DNA from: DATKNA01 sp963786765
GTDB taxonomy: Bacteria > Actinomycetota > Actinomycetes > Actinomycetales > Kineosporiaceae
Assembly: GCA_963786765.1 (NCBI GenBank)
Contig: CAWBAJ010000010.1
Span: 124,001-188,000, forward strand
Length of the DNA: 64,000 bases
Reading direction: 5' to 3'
Shown here: positions 18,435 through 27,537 of the stretch, piece by piece
Position numbering within the stretch: position 1 is the first letter of the stretch
Layout: every line of letters begins with the position of its first letter
Made by a program: the position numbers and the translations under genes
Notes under the pieces: generated by a model
Database searches by the model: none
Told to the model about the DNA's origin: nothing
The model's input: the letters and a program-made list of their open reading frames with translations, nothing else

Positions 18435-19018
18435 CGCTGTTCTTCCTTCGCGGGCCGATACCGGAGGGCGACGGTCCGGGTTGGGTCCGCACCGTCCCGC
18501 AGGAGGTGGACGATGCGGCCGCCGGGGGCGTCGTATATGCGGATGCCGTCGCCCAGCAGCACCGGCACCAGGTGAAGGTCGATCTCGTCGATGAGCCCGA
18601 GATCGAGCAGTTGCCTGCCGATCGTCGGTGAGAAGATCTCGAGGTTCATCCCGTGGGCAGCTTCGAGGCCGATCCGCACGGCCTCCTCCACCGAGCAGGA
18701 CAGGAACGTGATGCCGGGGGTCGGGGGCGCGTCCTCGGGGTGGTGGGTGAGCACGAAGATCGGCCCCTGCCACGCGCCGCCGTACGGCCTGGAATCGCCG
18801 ATGGCGCTGTCGAAGCCGTCGCGCCCCGCCAGGACGGCGCCGGTCGTCTCGACGTACTCCTGAACCAGGCCGGGCCGGTTGGTGGCGCGGGACAGGAACT
18901 CCATCGAGTGCGCCGGTCCGGCGACGAACCCGTCCAGGGATACCGCGAAGTGGAAGAGCACCTTGCCCGACGCAGTCTGCGGGGCGATGTCCACCTGAGG
19001 CTGCGCGTCGCTCGTCAT
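18431..19018 (-). CDS. Dihydrofolate reductase family protein (RibD C-terminal-like)
   Basis: A 195-residue NAD(P)H-dependent reductase fold: VLFHFAVSLDGFVAGP at the N terminus, GAVLAGRDGFD, PIFVLTHHP, NLEIFSPTIGRQLLDLGLIDEI and the closing LVPVLLGDGIRIYD are the hallmark blocks of the DHFR/RibD-like group widespread in actinomycetes. These proteins are not the housekeeping folA and their substrates are mostly unknown. Length is normal for the family. Monocistronic; convergent with the ArsR operon. Confidence 0.85.
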   Translation of the reverse strand: MTSDAQPQVDIAPQTASGKVLFHFAVSLDGFVAGPAHSMEFLSRATNRPGLVQEYVETTGAVLAGRDGFDSAIGDSRPYGGAWQGPIFVLTHHPEDAPPTPGITFLSCSVEEAVRIGLEAAHGMNLEIFSPTIGRQLLDLGLIDEIDLHLVPVLLGDGIRIYDAPGGRIVHLLRDGADPTRTVALRYRPAKEEQR

Positions 19019-19032
19019 GAACGCAGTGTTGC

Positions 19033-19854
19033 TCAGCCGGACGCCGGCTTCAGTGCGATCCCCTTCACCCTGATCGAGTCCACCCCGAGCGAGAAGACGT
19101 GGGCGAACGCGAACGACAGCGTGCGATCGGCCGCCGGTAGATGCCCCTTGAACAACACGTCACCGGAGATTGCACCGTCGGGCGGTACCTCCGCCGCCCA
19201 TTGACTGGCATCGGGGTCGGCCCCCAGCGTCGTCCCGTCGGCCGCGGTCAACTCGCAGTTCAGGAAGACGGGCAGCGACAGCGATTCCGGCCCGCTGTTC
19301 TGGGCCAGGATGTGGACCCTGGTCCAGTGCTCGGTGTACACCACCTTGCTGACCGTCAGCCGCAGCGGACCAATGGTCGCCGAAGCGCTCCTCTTGAGCC
19401 GGTCGGTCCCGGTCTCGGCGTTCGCTATGGAGGCTGGGTCGGCCAGCCCGACCACGCTGGTGAAGAGCTGGCGGAAACCGAGGGTGAGGGCGTAGCCCCC
19501 GCCGCCGGCCACGACCAGCAGCACCACGATCGCGGCGACGGCGCTCATTCCGCTCTTGCGGGTGGTCGCCGCAGGAGGCATGTACCCCGGCTGGCCGTAG
19601 GGTGCCGGGCCGAGGCGCGGGTCGTAGCCGTATCCCTGCGCAGCCGCAGCCCGCTCCGGCACAGACTCCTTGCCGAACGCCTCGACCAGCGTCTTGATCA
19701 GGGCGATCGCCACGGCGCCCGCGACGCCCACGGTCCACAGCGTGAGACCGTGCCGGTCCTTGCTGACCCACGTGATGCCGGCGTTGGTAACGCCAAGGAG
19801 CACCTCCAGGGCGGCGGCCAGGAGCAGCGCTCGCCCGAGGTTGACGCGCTGCAC
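19033..19854 (-). CDS. Membrane-anchored protein with DUF4352-like extracellular domain
   Basis: About 273 residues. Two hydrophobic segments near the N terminus (ALLLAAALEVLLGVTNAG, GVAGAVAIALIKTLVEAFG) are followed by a Gly/Tyr/Pro-rich loop, another helix (MSAVAAIVVLLVVAGGGGYAL) and a beta-rich outer domain (IGPLRLTVSKVVYTEHWTRVHI... CELTAADGTTLG) resembling the Ig-like DUF4352 fold. A GTG with GGGGAGG five bases before it is chosen; a GTG 27 bases upstream lacks a ribosome site. No function can be assigned; the surface domain suggests binding or sensing. Confidence 0.65.
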   Translation of the reverse strand: MQRVNLGRALLLAAALEVLLGVTNAGITWVSKDRHGLTLWTVGVAGAVAIALIKTLVEAFGKESVPERAAAAQGYGYDPRLGPAPYGQPGYMPPAATTRKSGMSAVAAIVVLLVVAGGGGYALTLGFRQLFTSVVGLADPASIANAETGTDRLKRSASATIGPLRLTVSKVVYTEHWTRVHILAQNSGPESLSLPVFLNCELTAADGTTLGADPDASQWAAEVPPDGAISGDVLFKGHLPAADRTLSFAFAHVFSLGVDSIRVKGIALKPASG

Positions 19855-19995
19855 CGCCACCTCCCCGCGTCGTAGCACCACGGTATGGACCCGGTTCTGG
19901 GCGGGGCAATACCGCGACGGGCGATGTCCTTGCCCCTTGGGGCGCTCCTTGCCGACGCCGGCGGCTGCGCCGTTCCGGCTGCCGAGGGCGGCCGA

Positions 19996-21253
19996 TCACA
20001 GCTCGCGCTCGGCGAGCTCGCGGAACTCGTCGGGGATCCCCCGGGAGCGCGCGAACGCCGGGAGGTATCCCACCGAGTCTCGGCCGAACTTCTCCCGGAT
20101 GGCGTCCACCGAGACGTCGACCGCCCACCGGGCGGCGCCGGTCACGGAACCGGGACGGTGGCGATCGTCGGGTTCCAGCGCCAGCTCGGACTGCAGCCCT
20201 TGTGCCCCCACCAGGTTCGACAGCGAGATGGCGAGCAGGCTGATCTCGGGCGGCCCGGTCCCGGCCTCGTCGATCGCGTGCCAGACGAGTTCCTCGGCGA
20301 TCTCGGTGACAGTCAGCGTCGCCGCGATCGGTGCCGCCAGCGTGTGCGCCCGGGTGACCGAGCGCAGGCCCGCGAACCGCACCCGGACGCCGACGGTCCG
20401 TGCCGCCCGATGCTTCGCCCGCAGCCGCCCGGTGACACGGTCGGCGAGGTGGGCCAGCACTTCGCGCACGAGCCGGCGCGTCGGGCGGCATCGTCCCAGC
20501 GCCGACTGTGCCCCCACCGAGCCCGCCCGTCCGGACCTCACCAGGCGCCGCGGGTCGTCGTTGACGGCGAGCGCACCGAGCCTCGTGCCGGCGGCGTCAC
20601 CCAGCAGATGTACCAGAGCCGCCGACGGCGTGCCGGCGAGCTCGCCGATCGTCCTTATGCCTCGCTCGGCGAGGCGCTGCCGCGTCACCGGTCCGACACC
20701 CCACATGAGGTCGACGGGCAGCGGATCGAGGAACTCACGCTCGCGGTCGGGCTCGACGACGACCTGCCCGTCGGGCTTGGCGACCTGGGACGCGACCTTG
20801 GCCAGGTGCTTGGTCCGCGCGGCCCCGACCGAGATCGGGAGCCCGACTTCGTCGCGGACCCGGCGGCGGACCGCCACCGCGATGGCGGTGGGCGGCCCGA
20901 ACAGGTGCGTCGCGCCGGTGACGTCGAGGAAGGCCTCGTCGATCGAGATGCGCTCGACCAGCGGCGTCACGTCGCCGAGGATCGTCATCACGCGATCGGC
21001 CAGCTGCTGGTACTCGCCCGAAGTGCCCCCGGACGAAGACGAGATCCGGGCAGAGCTGCCGCGCCCGCCATCCCGGCATGGCTCCGGCCACGCCGTACGC
21101 CTTCGCCTCGTACGACGCGGCGAGGACCACCCCACCGTGGGCGCTGCCGCCGACGGCGATGGGCCGGCCGCGCAGCGCGGGGTCGAGCAGCTGCTCGACC
21201 GACGCGTAGAAGGCATCGAGGTCGGCGTGGAGGATCGTGGGCCCCTCTCGCAC
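19996..21253 (-). CDS. dinB: DNA polymerase IV, DinB (Y-family; single frame break)
   Basis: Error-prone translesion polymerase of about 419 residues. The N terminus has the first metal-binding Asp in ILHADLDAFYASVEQ, then GGVVLAASYEAKAYGV and LCPDLVFVRGHF. The palm continues with ERISIDEAFLDVTG, then fingers and little finger. One extra base in TTCGGGCGAG (near 21017-21019) breaks the frame; removing it gives the expected GHFGEYQQLADRVM. GTG start, 7 nt after TACGCT. A perfect LexA box lies next to this -10, so SOS induction is expected. If the break is real, the gene encodes only an inactive N-terminal piece. Confidence 0.85.
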
Positions 21254-21267
21254 AGGGTCGAGCGTAT

Positions 21268-21283
21268 TCGAACATGTGTTCGA
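21268..21283 (-). promoter_or_regulatory. LexA (SOS) box in the dinB promoter
   Basis: TCGAACATGTGTTCGA is a perfect match to the actinobacterial LexA operator TCGAAC-N4-GTTCGA. It sits immediately upstream of the putative -10 (TACGCT, 21266-21261) of dinB, where bound LexA would block RNA polymerase. No other gene starts nearby on the left-reading strand. Confidence 0.8.
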
Positions 21284-21386
21284 GGGGCAAGGCTCGGCGC
21301 CGATGCGCTGGCGACGGCCGCGACGGCTAGCGTGGCGGGGACGGACGGCGGGAATGCCGGCCGCGACGAGGCGGAGGCGATCGGTG

Positions 21387-22291
21387 ATGCGGGCACTGCA
21401 GTTCGACGAGCACGGCGGGCCCGAGGTTCTGCGTTGGGCGGAAGCCCCAGAACCGCATGCAGGTGCGGGTCAGCGTCCGGATCCGCGTGAAGGCCGCGAG
21501 TGTGAATCCGATCGACTGGAAGGCGATCCGTGGGGCGACGTCCGGCGGCAAGCCGATGACGGGGACGGCGTACCTGGGGTACGACGCGGCCGGCGTCGTC
21601 GACGAGGTCGGCGAGGGCGTCACCGGCGTCTCCGTCGGCGACGAGGTCTTCGGGAACGGCCGGAACACCCAGGCGGAATACGCCGTGCTGAACGCCTGGG
21701 CGAAGAAGCACCCGTCCGTCGACTGGGCCGTCGCGGCCGCTGTCGGCGTGGCCGGCGAGACCTCGGAGCGAGCCCTGCGCCTGCTGGGCGCGAAGGAGGG
21801 CGAGACGCTGTTCGTCGACGGCGGCGCGGGAGGCGTGGGCGCTGTCGCCGTCCAGATGGCACTCGCCCGCGGGATCCGGGTGATCGCGTCCGCCGGGCGA
21901 GGGCAACCAGGACTACCTGCGCGAGATCCGCGCGATCCCTGTCCTGTACGGCGACGGCGTGGCCGACCGGGTGCGCGAGGCTGCCGGCGGCCAGGTCGAC
22001 AAGGTCTTCGACGTCGCCGGCAAGACGCCGATCGAGGAGCTGATCGGCCTCGTCTCCGAGCCGTCGCGGGTGCTGACGATTGCCAACTTCTCGGCCGGCG
22101 AGTCCGGCGCCCAGGTCACCGGCGGAAGTGGGGACAGCAAGCCGATGGAGGCCCTCGCGGAGGTGGCCGAGTTGCTGCAGCAGAACAAGCTCGTGATCAA
22201 GGTGCAGACCTTCCCGTTCGAACGTGCTGCCGAGGCGTACCGGATCAGCGAGGGCGGCCACGTGCGAGGCAAGCTCGTCCTCGTTCCCTGA
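21387..22291 (+). CDS. NADP-dependent quinone oxidoreductase-like protein (two frame breaks)
   Basis: Zinc-free medium-chain dehydrogenase/reductase (QOR) of about 301 residues, spread over three frames. The ATG follows GGAGG. Frame one gives MRALQFDEHGGPEVLRWAEAPEP; frame two, from about 21475, gives IRVKAASVNPIDWKAIRG and the nucleotide-binding FVDGGAGGVGAVAVQMA; frame three, from about 21898, gives the end (DRVREAAGGQVDKVFDVAG ... GGHVRGKLVLVP). Each switch is repaired by deleting one base (a C near 21474, a G in GGG at 21895-21897). By family it reduces quinones or enones with NADPH. Either sequence errors or a pseudogene. Confidence 0.75.
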
Positions 22292-22373
22292 GGCCTCGGT
22301 CCCCCAGGGAGGCTGTCCACAGCTTCGAAAATCGTCCTGACGAAAGTCCTCGGCGCGCGGGTACGGTCGCTCC

Positions 22374-22745
22374 ATGACCGGCCCCGACCCCGACGACGAC
22401 CTCCCGGACCGCGTCTCCGCCCTCGAGCAACAGCAGCGGGCAGACCGTCGTGCGCTCGGCTCGCTCGACGCCGACCTCTCGGATCTTCAGCAGCAGCGCC
22501 GGCAGGACGTCCGGTTGATGCAGACCTTGCGCGACACCCAACTCGAGCACGGCGAACGGCTCGGACGCCTGGAGACCGGCCTCGGACAACTGCAGTCCCG
22601 CGTGGGGGGCCTCGAAGCCACCACGGCGGCCGGATTCGCCGCCGTCGGCTCCCGCCTCGACGTGATCGAGACCGGATTCGCCGCCGTCGGCTCCCGCCTC
22701 GATGTGATCGTCGAACTCCTGCGCCAGGACCGAGACCGGGACTAA
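22374..22745 (+). CDS. Small coiled-coil protein with internal duplication
   Basis: A 123-residue, highly charged, Gln- and Leu-rich helical protein without membrane segment. A 12-residue unit GFAAVGSRLDVI occurs twice near the C terminus, coded by nearly identical 33- to 36-base DNA, as in proteins that form trimeric or tetrameric helical rods. The ATG is 6 nt after TACGGT, so it is probably leaderless. It ends by overlapping the convergent cyclase-like gene by 4 bases. Function unknown. Confidence 0.7.
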   Translation: MTGPDPDDDLPDRVSALEQQQRADRRALGSLDADLSDLQQQRRQDVRLMQTLRDTQLEHGERLGRLETGLGQLQSRVGGLEATTAAGFAAVGSRLDVIETGFAAVGSRLDVIVELLRQDRDRD

Positions 22746-23683
22746 GCGGCGCCGTCTCCCCACCAGTCGAGCACGCGGAGCGCTCGGAGCGTGTTCCAGC
22801 GGCTCGGTTGCCCCACGTCACCGTCGAAGCGGAAGTGAACGCGACCGGGGTGGATGCGGTCGAGCAGCCAGCGGCCGTCCGGCTGCCGCTTCGAGCGCAC
22901 GGCGTCCACGGCCTCCGCCATCCGGGGATCCGGCTCCGCGCCTGAACGCCGGAAGTAGTCGAGCGCGCGGAGCACGTCGTAGTGCCAGTAGTACGGGAAG
23001 GCGGCGTCGAGATAGGCCGCGTCCACGATCTCGCCGGTGCTCTTGCGGCGGAACAGGCCCCGCTCGAGCAGGTACCCCTCCCCGCTCCGCCGCGCCTCGC
23101 GAACCGCGTCCGAACCGCCCGTCGCCTGCTCGAACTCGAGCAGCCCGTCGAGGACGTCGATCGTCGTGTGGAACGAGGAGCGCACCGAGCCGAACTCGGC
23201 CTCGCAGTTCCAGCCGCCGTCGGCGAGCCGCTCCCCCACAACGCGCTCGACGACCGGTGCGACGTCCACGCCGAAGTAGGCGCCGGCCTCGATCGTCCTG
23301 CCGTTGATGCAGGGCTCGACCTCGCCGTCGAAGTACCGCTCCCCGTCGTGCTCCCACCTGGCGTGCTCGGCGACGCGCGCCACCGCGAGGCGCGCGGACT
23401 CGCTCGCCGGGTCGAGGCCGAAGATCTGCAGGGTCTGCAGGGTGTGCATGGTCGTCGTCCAGGGCTGCCCCGGCTCGTCGCCCGCGTAGCCGGACGGGAA
23501 CAGGGCTCCGCCGTCCCACAGCCCGTCGGGACCCTGCAGCGCCAGCAGGCGGGCGCCCCAGCCCTCGTGCTCCACCCGCGCCCGCTCGGCCGCGATCTCG
23601 TCGGGCGAGGCATCAGTGAGATCTCGCAGCACCTGCCAGCGCAGAGCCGGATCGGAGTCGAGCAGCCAGTCGACGGGATTCAC
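22742..23683 (-). CDS. Prenyltransferase/squalene-cyclase-like alpha-toroid protein
   Basis: A 313-residue all-helical protein with repeated QxDGxW-type motifs (LLALQGPDGLWDGG, GERLADGGWNC, SKRQPDGRWLLDRIHPG), which mark the alpha/alpha-barrel of terpene cyclases and prenyltransferases. It is about half the size of true squalene-hopene cyclases and I see no DxDD motif, so it may bind rather than cyclise isoprenoids. GTG start 6 nt after TAGTCT (leaderless). No carotenoid or hopanoid genes are adjacent. Confidence 0.75.
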   Translation of the reverse strand: MNPVDWLLDSDPALRWQVLRDLTDASPDEIAAERARVEHEGWGARLLALQGPDGLWDGGALFPSGYAGDEPGQPWTTTMHTLQTLQIFGLDPASESARLAVARVAEHARWEHDGERYFDGEVEPCINGRTIEAGAYFGVDVAPVVERVVGERLADGGWNCEAEFGSVRSSFHTTIDVLDGLLEFEQATGGSDAVREARRSGEGYLLERGLFRRKSTGEIVDAAYLDAAFPYYWHYDVLRALDYFRRSGAEPDPRMAEAVDAVRSKRQPDGRWLLDRIHPGRVHFRFDGDVGQPSRWNTLRALRVLDWWGDGAA

Positions 23684-23739
23684 CGCGGCAGACTACGGCT
23701 CACCCGGTGCGGGAAGACGGCGAGGCGGCAGCCGAGCCG

Positions 23740-25134
23740 TCACGTCCGGCGCGGCCTGCTCAGCAGCCGGACCCGCAGCACGGTGTCGCCCGGTCGCGAG
23801 TCGATCGTGATGGTGCCCCCGTGGCGCTCCTCGACGATGCGGCGTGCGTTGTCGAGGCCGAGCCCGGCCCCCTGGCCCACGGGCTTGGTGGTGAAGAACG
23901 GTTCGAAGGCGCGGGCTGCGATCGCCGGCGGCATGCCGGGGCCGGTGTCAGCGATCTCCACGAGGGCGCCGCCGTTCTCGGCCCGAACCGCCACACGCAA
24001 CGTTCCCTTGCCGTCCATCGCGTCCAGAGCGTTGTCGATGATGTTTGTCCAGACCTGGTTGAGCTCCCCCGGGTAGGCCTCGACGACCGGCGTCTGCGCG
24101 GCGTAGTCCCTCACGACCTCGACCCCCTGCGGGATCCTGTGCCCGAGGACGACGAGGCTGCTCTCCAGGCCTTCCTTGACGTCGACGCGCTGCACCGACG
24201 ACCTGTCCATCTGCGAGTAGGACTTCATCGCGCCGACCAGCTCGAAGATCCGCGCGGTCGACTCCTTGACCTCCGTCAGAAGGTTGTTCATCGAGATGCT
24301 GTTGCTCACCCATTCCAGGCCCGGCGCCAGCCCGGCCTGCCCGAGCACAGCGGCGGCCTGCTCGCACCACGCCCGATCCACCCCCGCCGCTGCAAGTGCC
24401 GGAGCGAGCAGCCATGCCTGCAGCACGTCGTGGTCCTCGAGCCAGGACGTCAGGTCGTCCTCCAGGTCGGCCAGGGCGAGCGGGCCGAGGGGAGCCATCG
24501 CGGCGGCAGCCCGGCGGCGCAAGTCCTCGAGCTCGGCCAGCTGCGGAGCCGTGATCCGAGCCGCGACGAGTTTGGCCAGCGAGGACTCCAGCGCCGAGCC
24601 TGCCGCCTGCAGGGCGTCCACGGCGCGGGTCGCGGCCGCCGCGGGGTTGTTGAGCTCGTGGGCAAGGCCGGCCGCGATCTTGCCCAAGGTGACGAGGGAC
24701 TCGCGCTGCCGTGCCGTCGCCTCGACGGAACGGGCGGTCGTGAAGACGCCGGTGATGATGTGGCCGCCGAACGGGAACCAGCTGTCCGTGAGCCGCCGGA
24801 GCCCGACGGCGGCGAGTCGCAGGGCGCGACCGGCGTCCACCGCGACGCCGCTCGCGAGGAAGACGCCGTGCTCGTCCCAGGCCCGGAACCCGCCGGCCCA
24901 CTGGCCCGGCGCCTGCATCCGCGCGACGACCATCTCCTCCTGGCCGATCTGCCGGCGGAGGTCGATGGCCCCGTCAAGGAGCATCCACCAGGTGTCCGCC
25001 GGATCCCCCTGGTGGAACAGCACATCGCCCGGCTCGATGCGGACCTCGTCCGCCGCATCCGCGAGCTCCGCCACCTGCGCGTCGGTGAGGCCCCGGAACA
25101 GACCGAGCGGCCGGAGGTCCGCGACATCGACCAT
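23740..25134 (-). CDS. Histidine kinase with N-terminal cyclic-nucleotide-binding domain
   Basis: A 464-residue soluble sensor kinase. Residues about 10-125 are a cNMP-binding/CRP-like barrel (FRGLTDAQVAELADAADEVRIEPGDVLFHQGDP). A long helical part carries the phospho-acceptor His in KIAAGLAHELNNPAAAA. The ATPase domain has the N box NQVWTNIIDNALDAM, G1 DTGPGMPP and G2 GAGLGLDNARRIVEERHGG. There is no membrane segment and no response regulator next door, so it is an orphan kinase. The architecture is common in actinomycetes and is thought to couple a ligand or redox signal to phosphotransfer; the partner is unknown. Confidence 0.88.
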   Translation of the reverse strand: MVDVADLRPLGLFRGLTDAQVAELADAADEVRIEPGDVLFHQGDPADTWWMLLDGAIDLRRQIGQEEMVVARMQAPGQWAGGFRAWDEHGVFLASGVAVDAGRALRLAAVGLRRLTDSWFPFGGHIITGVFTTARSVEATARQRESLVTLGKIAAGLAHELNNPAAAATRAVDALQAAGSALESSLAKLVAARITAPQLAELEDLRRRAAAAMAPLGPLALADLEDDLTSWLEDHDVLQAWLLAPALAAAGVDRAWCEQAAAVLGQAGLAPGLEWVSNSISMNNLLTEVKESTARIFELVGAMKSYSQMDRSSVQRVDVKEGLESSLVVLGHRIPQGVEVVRDYAAQTPVVEAYPGELNQVWTNIIDNALDAMDGKGTLRVAVRAENGGALVEIADTGPGMPPAIAARAFEPFFTTKPVGQGAGLGLDNARRIVEERHGGTITIDSRPGDTVLRVRLLSRPRRT

Positions 25135-25253
25135 TCGGGCATGAGAACACTCCGGCGTGAGGGTCCGCTAGTGCGGGACGGGCGCGTCGTCGCCACCGGT
25201 GCGTAGGCGAGTCGGTAGCGTCGCCGGTCCCCGACCATGGACCTGCCTCAGAG

Positions 25254-25742
25254 GTGCGCCTCGTGACTTTCGCGGACGAACGGCCGGTGACGCTCCTCGA
25301 TCGCGTCCGCCAGGAGTGGCCACTGGACGGCGCGAGCGTCGAGGACGACGTCCGGGCGTGGCGGGAGGGCGCCGAGCTCTACGAGGGCGACGACGACGAC
25401 TTGCTGCACGCGGGCGACCTCATGGCGCGCGCGGTCCGCCACCACGTGCACGGCGAGGGCGTCCTGCGCGACGACGACCTCGCCGTCACGGTGCAGTCCC
25501 TGCTCTTCGCGGCCGGCACTCCTGCTCCTGACGACGTGGGGGTGTCCGCCGTGGCGTGCCGCCTCGCCCGTCTCGCGCTGGTCGTGATCGCGCAGCGGGG
25601 CTGGCAGCCGGCCCACCTCGGTGGCACCGGGCACGTCACGGCCGGGATCTTCGAGGACGCCGACGTCCACCGCCTGCTCACCCACGCGCTGGCCCCGGAC
25701 GGCGACCTCGCCGCGTTCTTCGCCGGGCGCCGGGTTCACTGA
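25254..25742 (+). CDS. Hypothetical protein (162 aa)
   Basis: An acidic, mostly helical soluble protein starting at GTG (RLVTFADERPVTLLDRV). It has no motif I can assign and no membrane helix. A second GTG nine bases on could be the true start. It is followed by the 31-bp repeat array. Codon third positions are strongly GC, supporting a real gene. Confidence 0.6.
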   Translation: MRLVTFADERPVTLLDRVRQEWPLDGASVEDDVRAWREGAELYEGDDDDLLHAGDLMARAVRHHVHGEGVLRDDDLAVTVQSLLFAAGTPAPDDVGVSAVACRLARLALVVIAQRGWQPAHLGGTGHVTAGIFEDADVHRLLTHALAPDGDLAAFFAGRRVH

Positions 25743-25806
25743 GGGCCGCCGTCCGCCTTTGCACGCGTTCCGGCCGCAATTCGGCCCCTGGACGCCGTCA
25801 GAACCG

Positions 25807-25948
25807 GCCGGAACGCGTGTGAAGTGGGCCGCGGCCAGCCGGAACGCGTGTGAAGTGGGCCGCGGCCAGCCGGAACGCGTGTGTAGTCGGCCGCGGCCGG
25901 GCGGAACGTGTGTGTAGTCGGCCGCGGCCGGCCGGAACGCGTGTGAGG
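25807..25948 (+). repeat. 31-bp tandem repeats, about 4.6 copies, intergenic
   Basis: Units start at 25807, 25838, 25869, 25900 and 25931 (partial). Consensus GCCGGAACGCGTGTG followed by AAGTGGGCCGCGGCCA or TAGTCGGCCGCGGCCG. Units 1-2 match each other, and units 3-4 match each other. A reversed copy of the core (CACGCGTTCCGGC) lies about 50 bases upstream. Each unit contains the self-complementary CCGCGG and ACGCGT. No spacers, so not CRISPR. Confidence 0.8.
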
Positions 25949-25962
25949 CTACCGTGTCGCCC

Positions 25963-26349
25963 GTGGCCACTTTGGATGACGTCGCGGCGATCGCCACCGC
26001 GTTGACGGAGGTCACGGAGGGCGAGCGCCACGGCCACCGGACCTGGTCCGTCGCGGGCAAGGCGTTCGCGTGGGAGCGGCCGTTCAGCAAGGCGGATCTC
26101 AAGCGGTTCGGCGACGAGACGCCACCGAAGGGCCCGATCCTCGCCGTCCGGGTGGAGGACCTGGGCGAGAAGGAGGCCGTCCTCGCGGCGAACCCCGGCG
26201 CGTTCTTCACGATCCCGCACTTCGACGGCTACGCCGCCGTCCTGGTCCAGCTCGACGAGGTGACCGACCAGGCGCTGCGCGAGGCCGTTCTCGACGGATG
26301 GCTCGCCTGCGCGCCGCCCCGGCTCAGCGACGCCTACCTCGACCGGTAG
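25963..26349 (+). CDS. MmcQ/YjbR family DNA-binding protein
   Basis: A 128-residue member of the MmcQ/YjbR (CyaY-like fold) family: ATLDDVAAIATALTEVTEG, then KAFAWERPFSKADLKRFG, and the C-terminal HFDGYAAVLVQLDEV plus DGWLACAPPRL. The GTG at 25963 lies 7 nt after TACCGT and gives the usual family start; the in-frame GTG at 25954 overlaps that box and is less likely. The family binds DNA in structural studies, but the cellular role is unclear. Confidence 0.83.
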   Translation: MATLDDVAAIATALTEVTEGERHGHRTWSVAGKAFAWERPFSKADLKRFGDETPPKGPILAVRVEDLGEKEAVLAANPGAFFTIPHFDGYAAVLVQLDEVTDQALREAVLDGWLACAPPRLSDAYLDR

Positions 26350-26572
26350 GCGGAATGCAGGCAGGAACCGGACCGCTGCGCGAACAAAGCCACCGGCTGA
26401 GGGCGTGTCGCGCCCCGGGGACCGGACTTCGTTCGCCTGCCCGTCCACGTCCCGCCCCTGCACATGCGCGACGATGGGGCGAGAACTGACCGCGGCCGAT
26501 GAGTTGGGCGGCCGTCGTCGTCTACACGTTCAGGGACGGCGCCTTGCCGTCCCGCGAGAGGAGAACTGCCCC

Positions 26573-26965
26573 GTGGAGATGAAGCTCGAGCTCGTCCCCG
26601 TCCCCGTCACGGACGTCGACCGCGCGAAGGCCTTCTACGTCGACAAGCTCGGCTTCGCCGAGGACGTCGACGTGCGGCCCTTCGAGGGCCTGCGGGTCGT
26701 GCAGGTGACGCCTCCTGGATCGGCGTGCTCGATCGGCTTCGGTACCGGGGCCCCCGTCTACGAGGGGACGCCGGGCTCCGTAGGCGCCCTGCACCTCGTG
26801 GTGGCGGACATCGAGAAGGCCCGCGAAGAGCTGCTCGGCCGCGGCGTGGAGGTCGGTGAGGTCACCGACGTCGGCGGTGGCGTCAAGTACGCTGGGTTCG
26901 CAGACCCCGACGGGAACGCTCTGACGCTGCAGGAGATGCCCTGGCGCACCGGCGAGGCGTTCTAG
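26573..26965 (+). CDS. Glyoxalase/bleomycin-resistance (VOC) family protein
   Basis: A 130-residue two-module VOC protein: LELVPVPVTDVDRAKAFYVDKLGF at the start, GALHLVVADIEKAREELLGRGV in the second half, and the ending FADPDGNALTLQEMP. VOC proteins bind a metal and act as lyases, dioxygenases or antibiotic binders; this one is of the frequent unspecific type. GTG start 9 nt after GAGAGGAG. It ends six bases from the convergent split-barrel gene. Confidence 0.88.
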   Translation: MEMKLELVPVPVTDVDRAKAFYVDKLGFAEDVDVRPFEGLRVVQVTPPGSACSIGFGTGAPVYEGTPGSVGALHLVVADIEKAREELLGRGVEVGEVTDVGGGVKYAGFADPDGNALTLQEMPWRTGEAF

Positions 26966-26971
26966 AGAGGC

Positions 26972-27490
26972 TCAGAAGCGGTACGTCGTCTGGCCGTGCG
27001 TCCCACCGAAGACGATCGCCTTGGCCGGCGCGACCTGGTAGACGACGGCGCCAGTCGCGCTGCCGCCGGACGAACTGAGCTCGACGAACTTCTCGCCGCG
27101 GACCTCGTACGTCCAGTCGTCCCCGTACTTGGCGAACCACGCGGCGGCCAGCCGCTGCAGCGTCTGCGGATCCGTCACCCGCACCGCCGTGCCCTCGACC
27201 ACCACGTCCTGGCCGCTGTCCCAGCCGTTAGCGCCGGTACTGCCCGTCGTCACGGCGACGCGGGCGTTGCCGTCGAGGTTGCGCTGCTTCTGCTCCTCCT
27301 CCCCGGTGCAGAACGCGAAGTTCCCGTCCTGCCAGACGCCCACGAGCGGTACGGCGTGCGGGCGTCCGTCGGCGCGGACGGTGATGATCCAGTACAGCTG
27401 GGCGTCCGTCAGGAGGCGCTCGACGGCGGCCCATGGTGGCGCGGTGGCCGAGGCATCCCCATATCTCGGGTCGATCTTTCCGGTCGTCAT
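26972..27490 (-). CDS. Pyridoxamine 5'-phosphate oxidase/F420-type split-barrel protein
   Basis: A 172-residue flavin- or F420-binding split barrel. AVERLLTDAQLYWIITVRADGRPHAVPLVGVWQDG and FCTGEEEQKQRNLDGNARVAVTTG are the standard blocks of this family. The ATG giving MTTGKIDPRYG is chosen; an upstream extension is basic and Pro-rich. Such proteins use F420 or FMN to reduce assorted substrates, or simply bind the cofactor. Monocistronic. Confidence 0.85.
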   Translation of the reverse strand: MTTGKIDPRYGDASATAPPWAAVERLLTDAQLYWIITVRADGRPHAVPLVGVWQDGNFAFCTGEEEQKQRNLDGNARVAVTTGSTGANGWDSGQDVVVEGTAVRVTDPQTLQRLAAAWFAKYGDDWTYEVRGEKFVELSSSGGSATGAVVYQVAPAKAIVFGGTHGQTTYRF

Positions 27491-27537
27491 GCTTCTGGGA
27501 CGCCGTGGGGATGCTGGACTCATCGGCGGAATCCCGC

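Noticed and set aside
25807..25948. Possible CRISPR array
   Set aside because: Units are contiguous with no unique spacers, and no cas genes are present.
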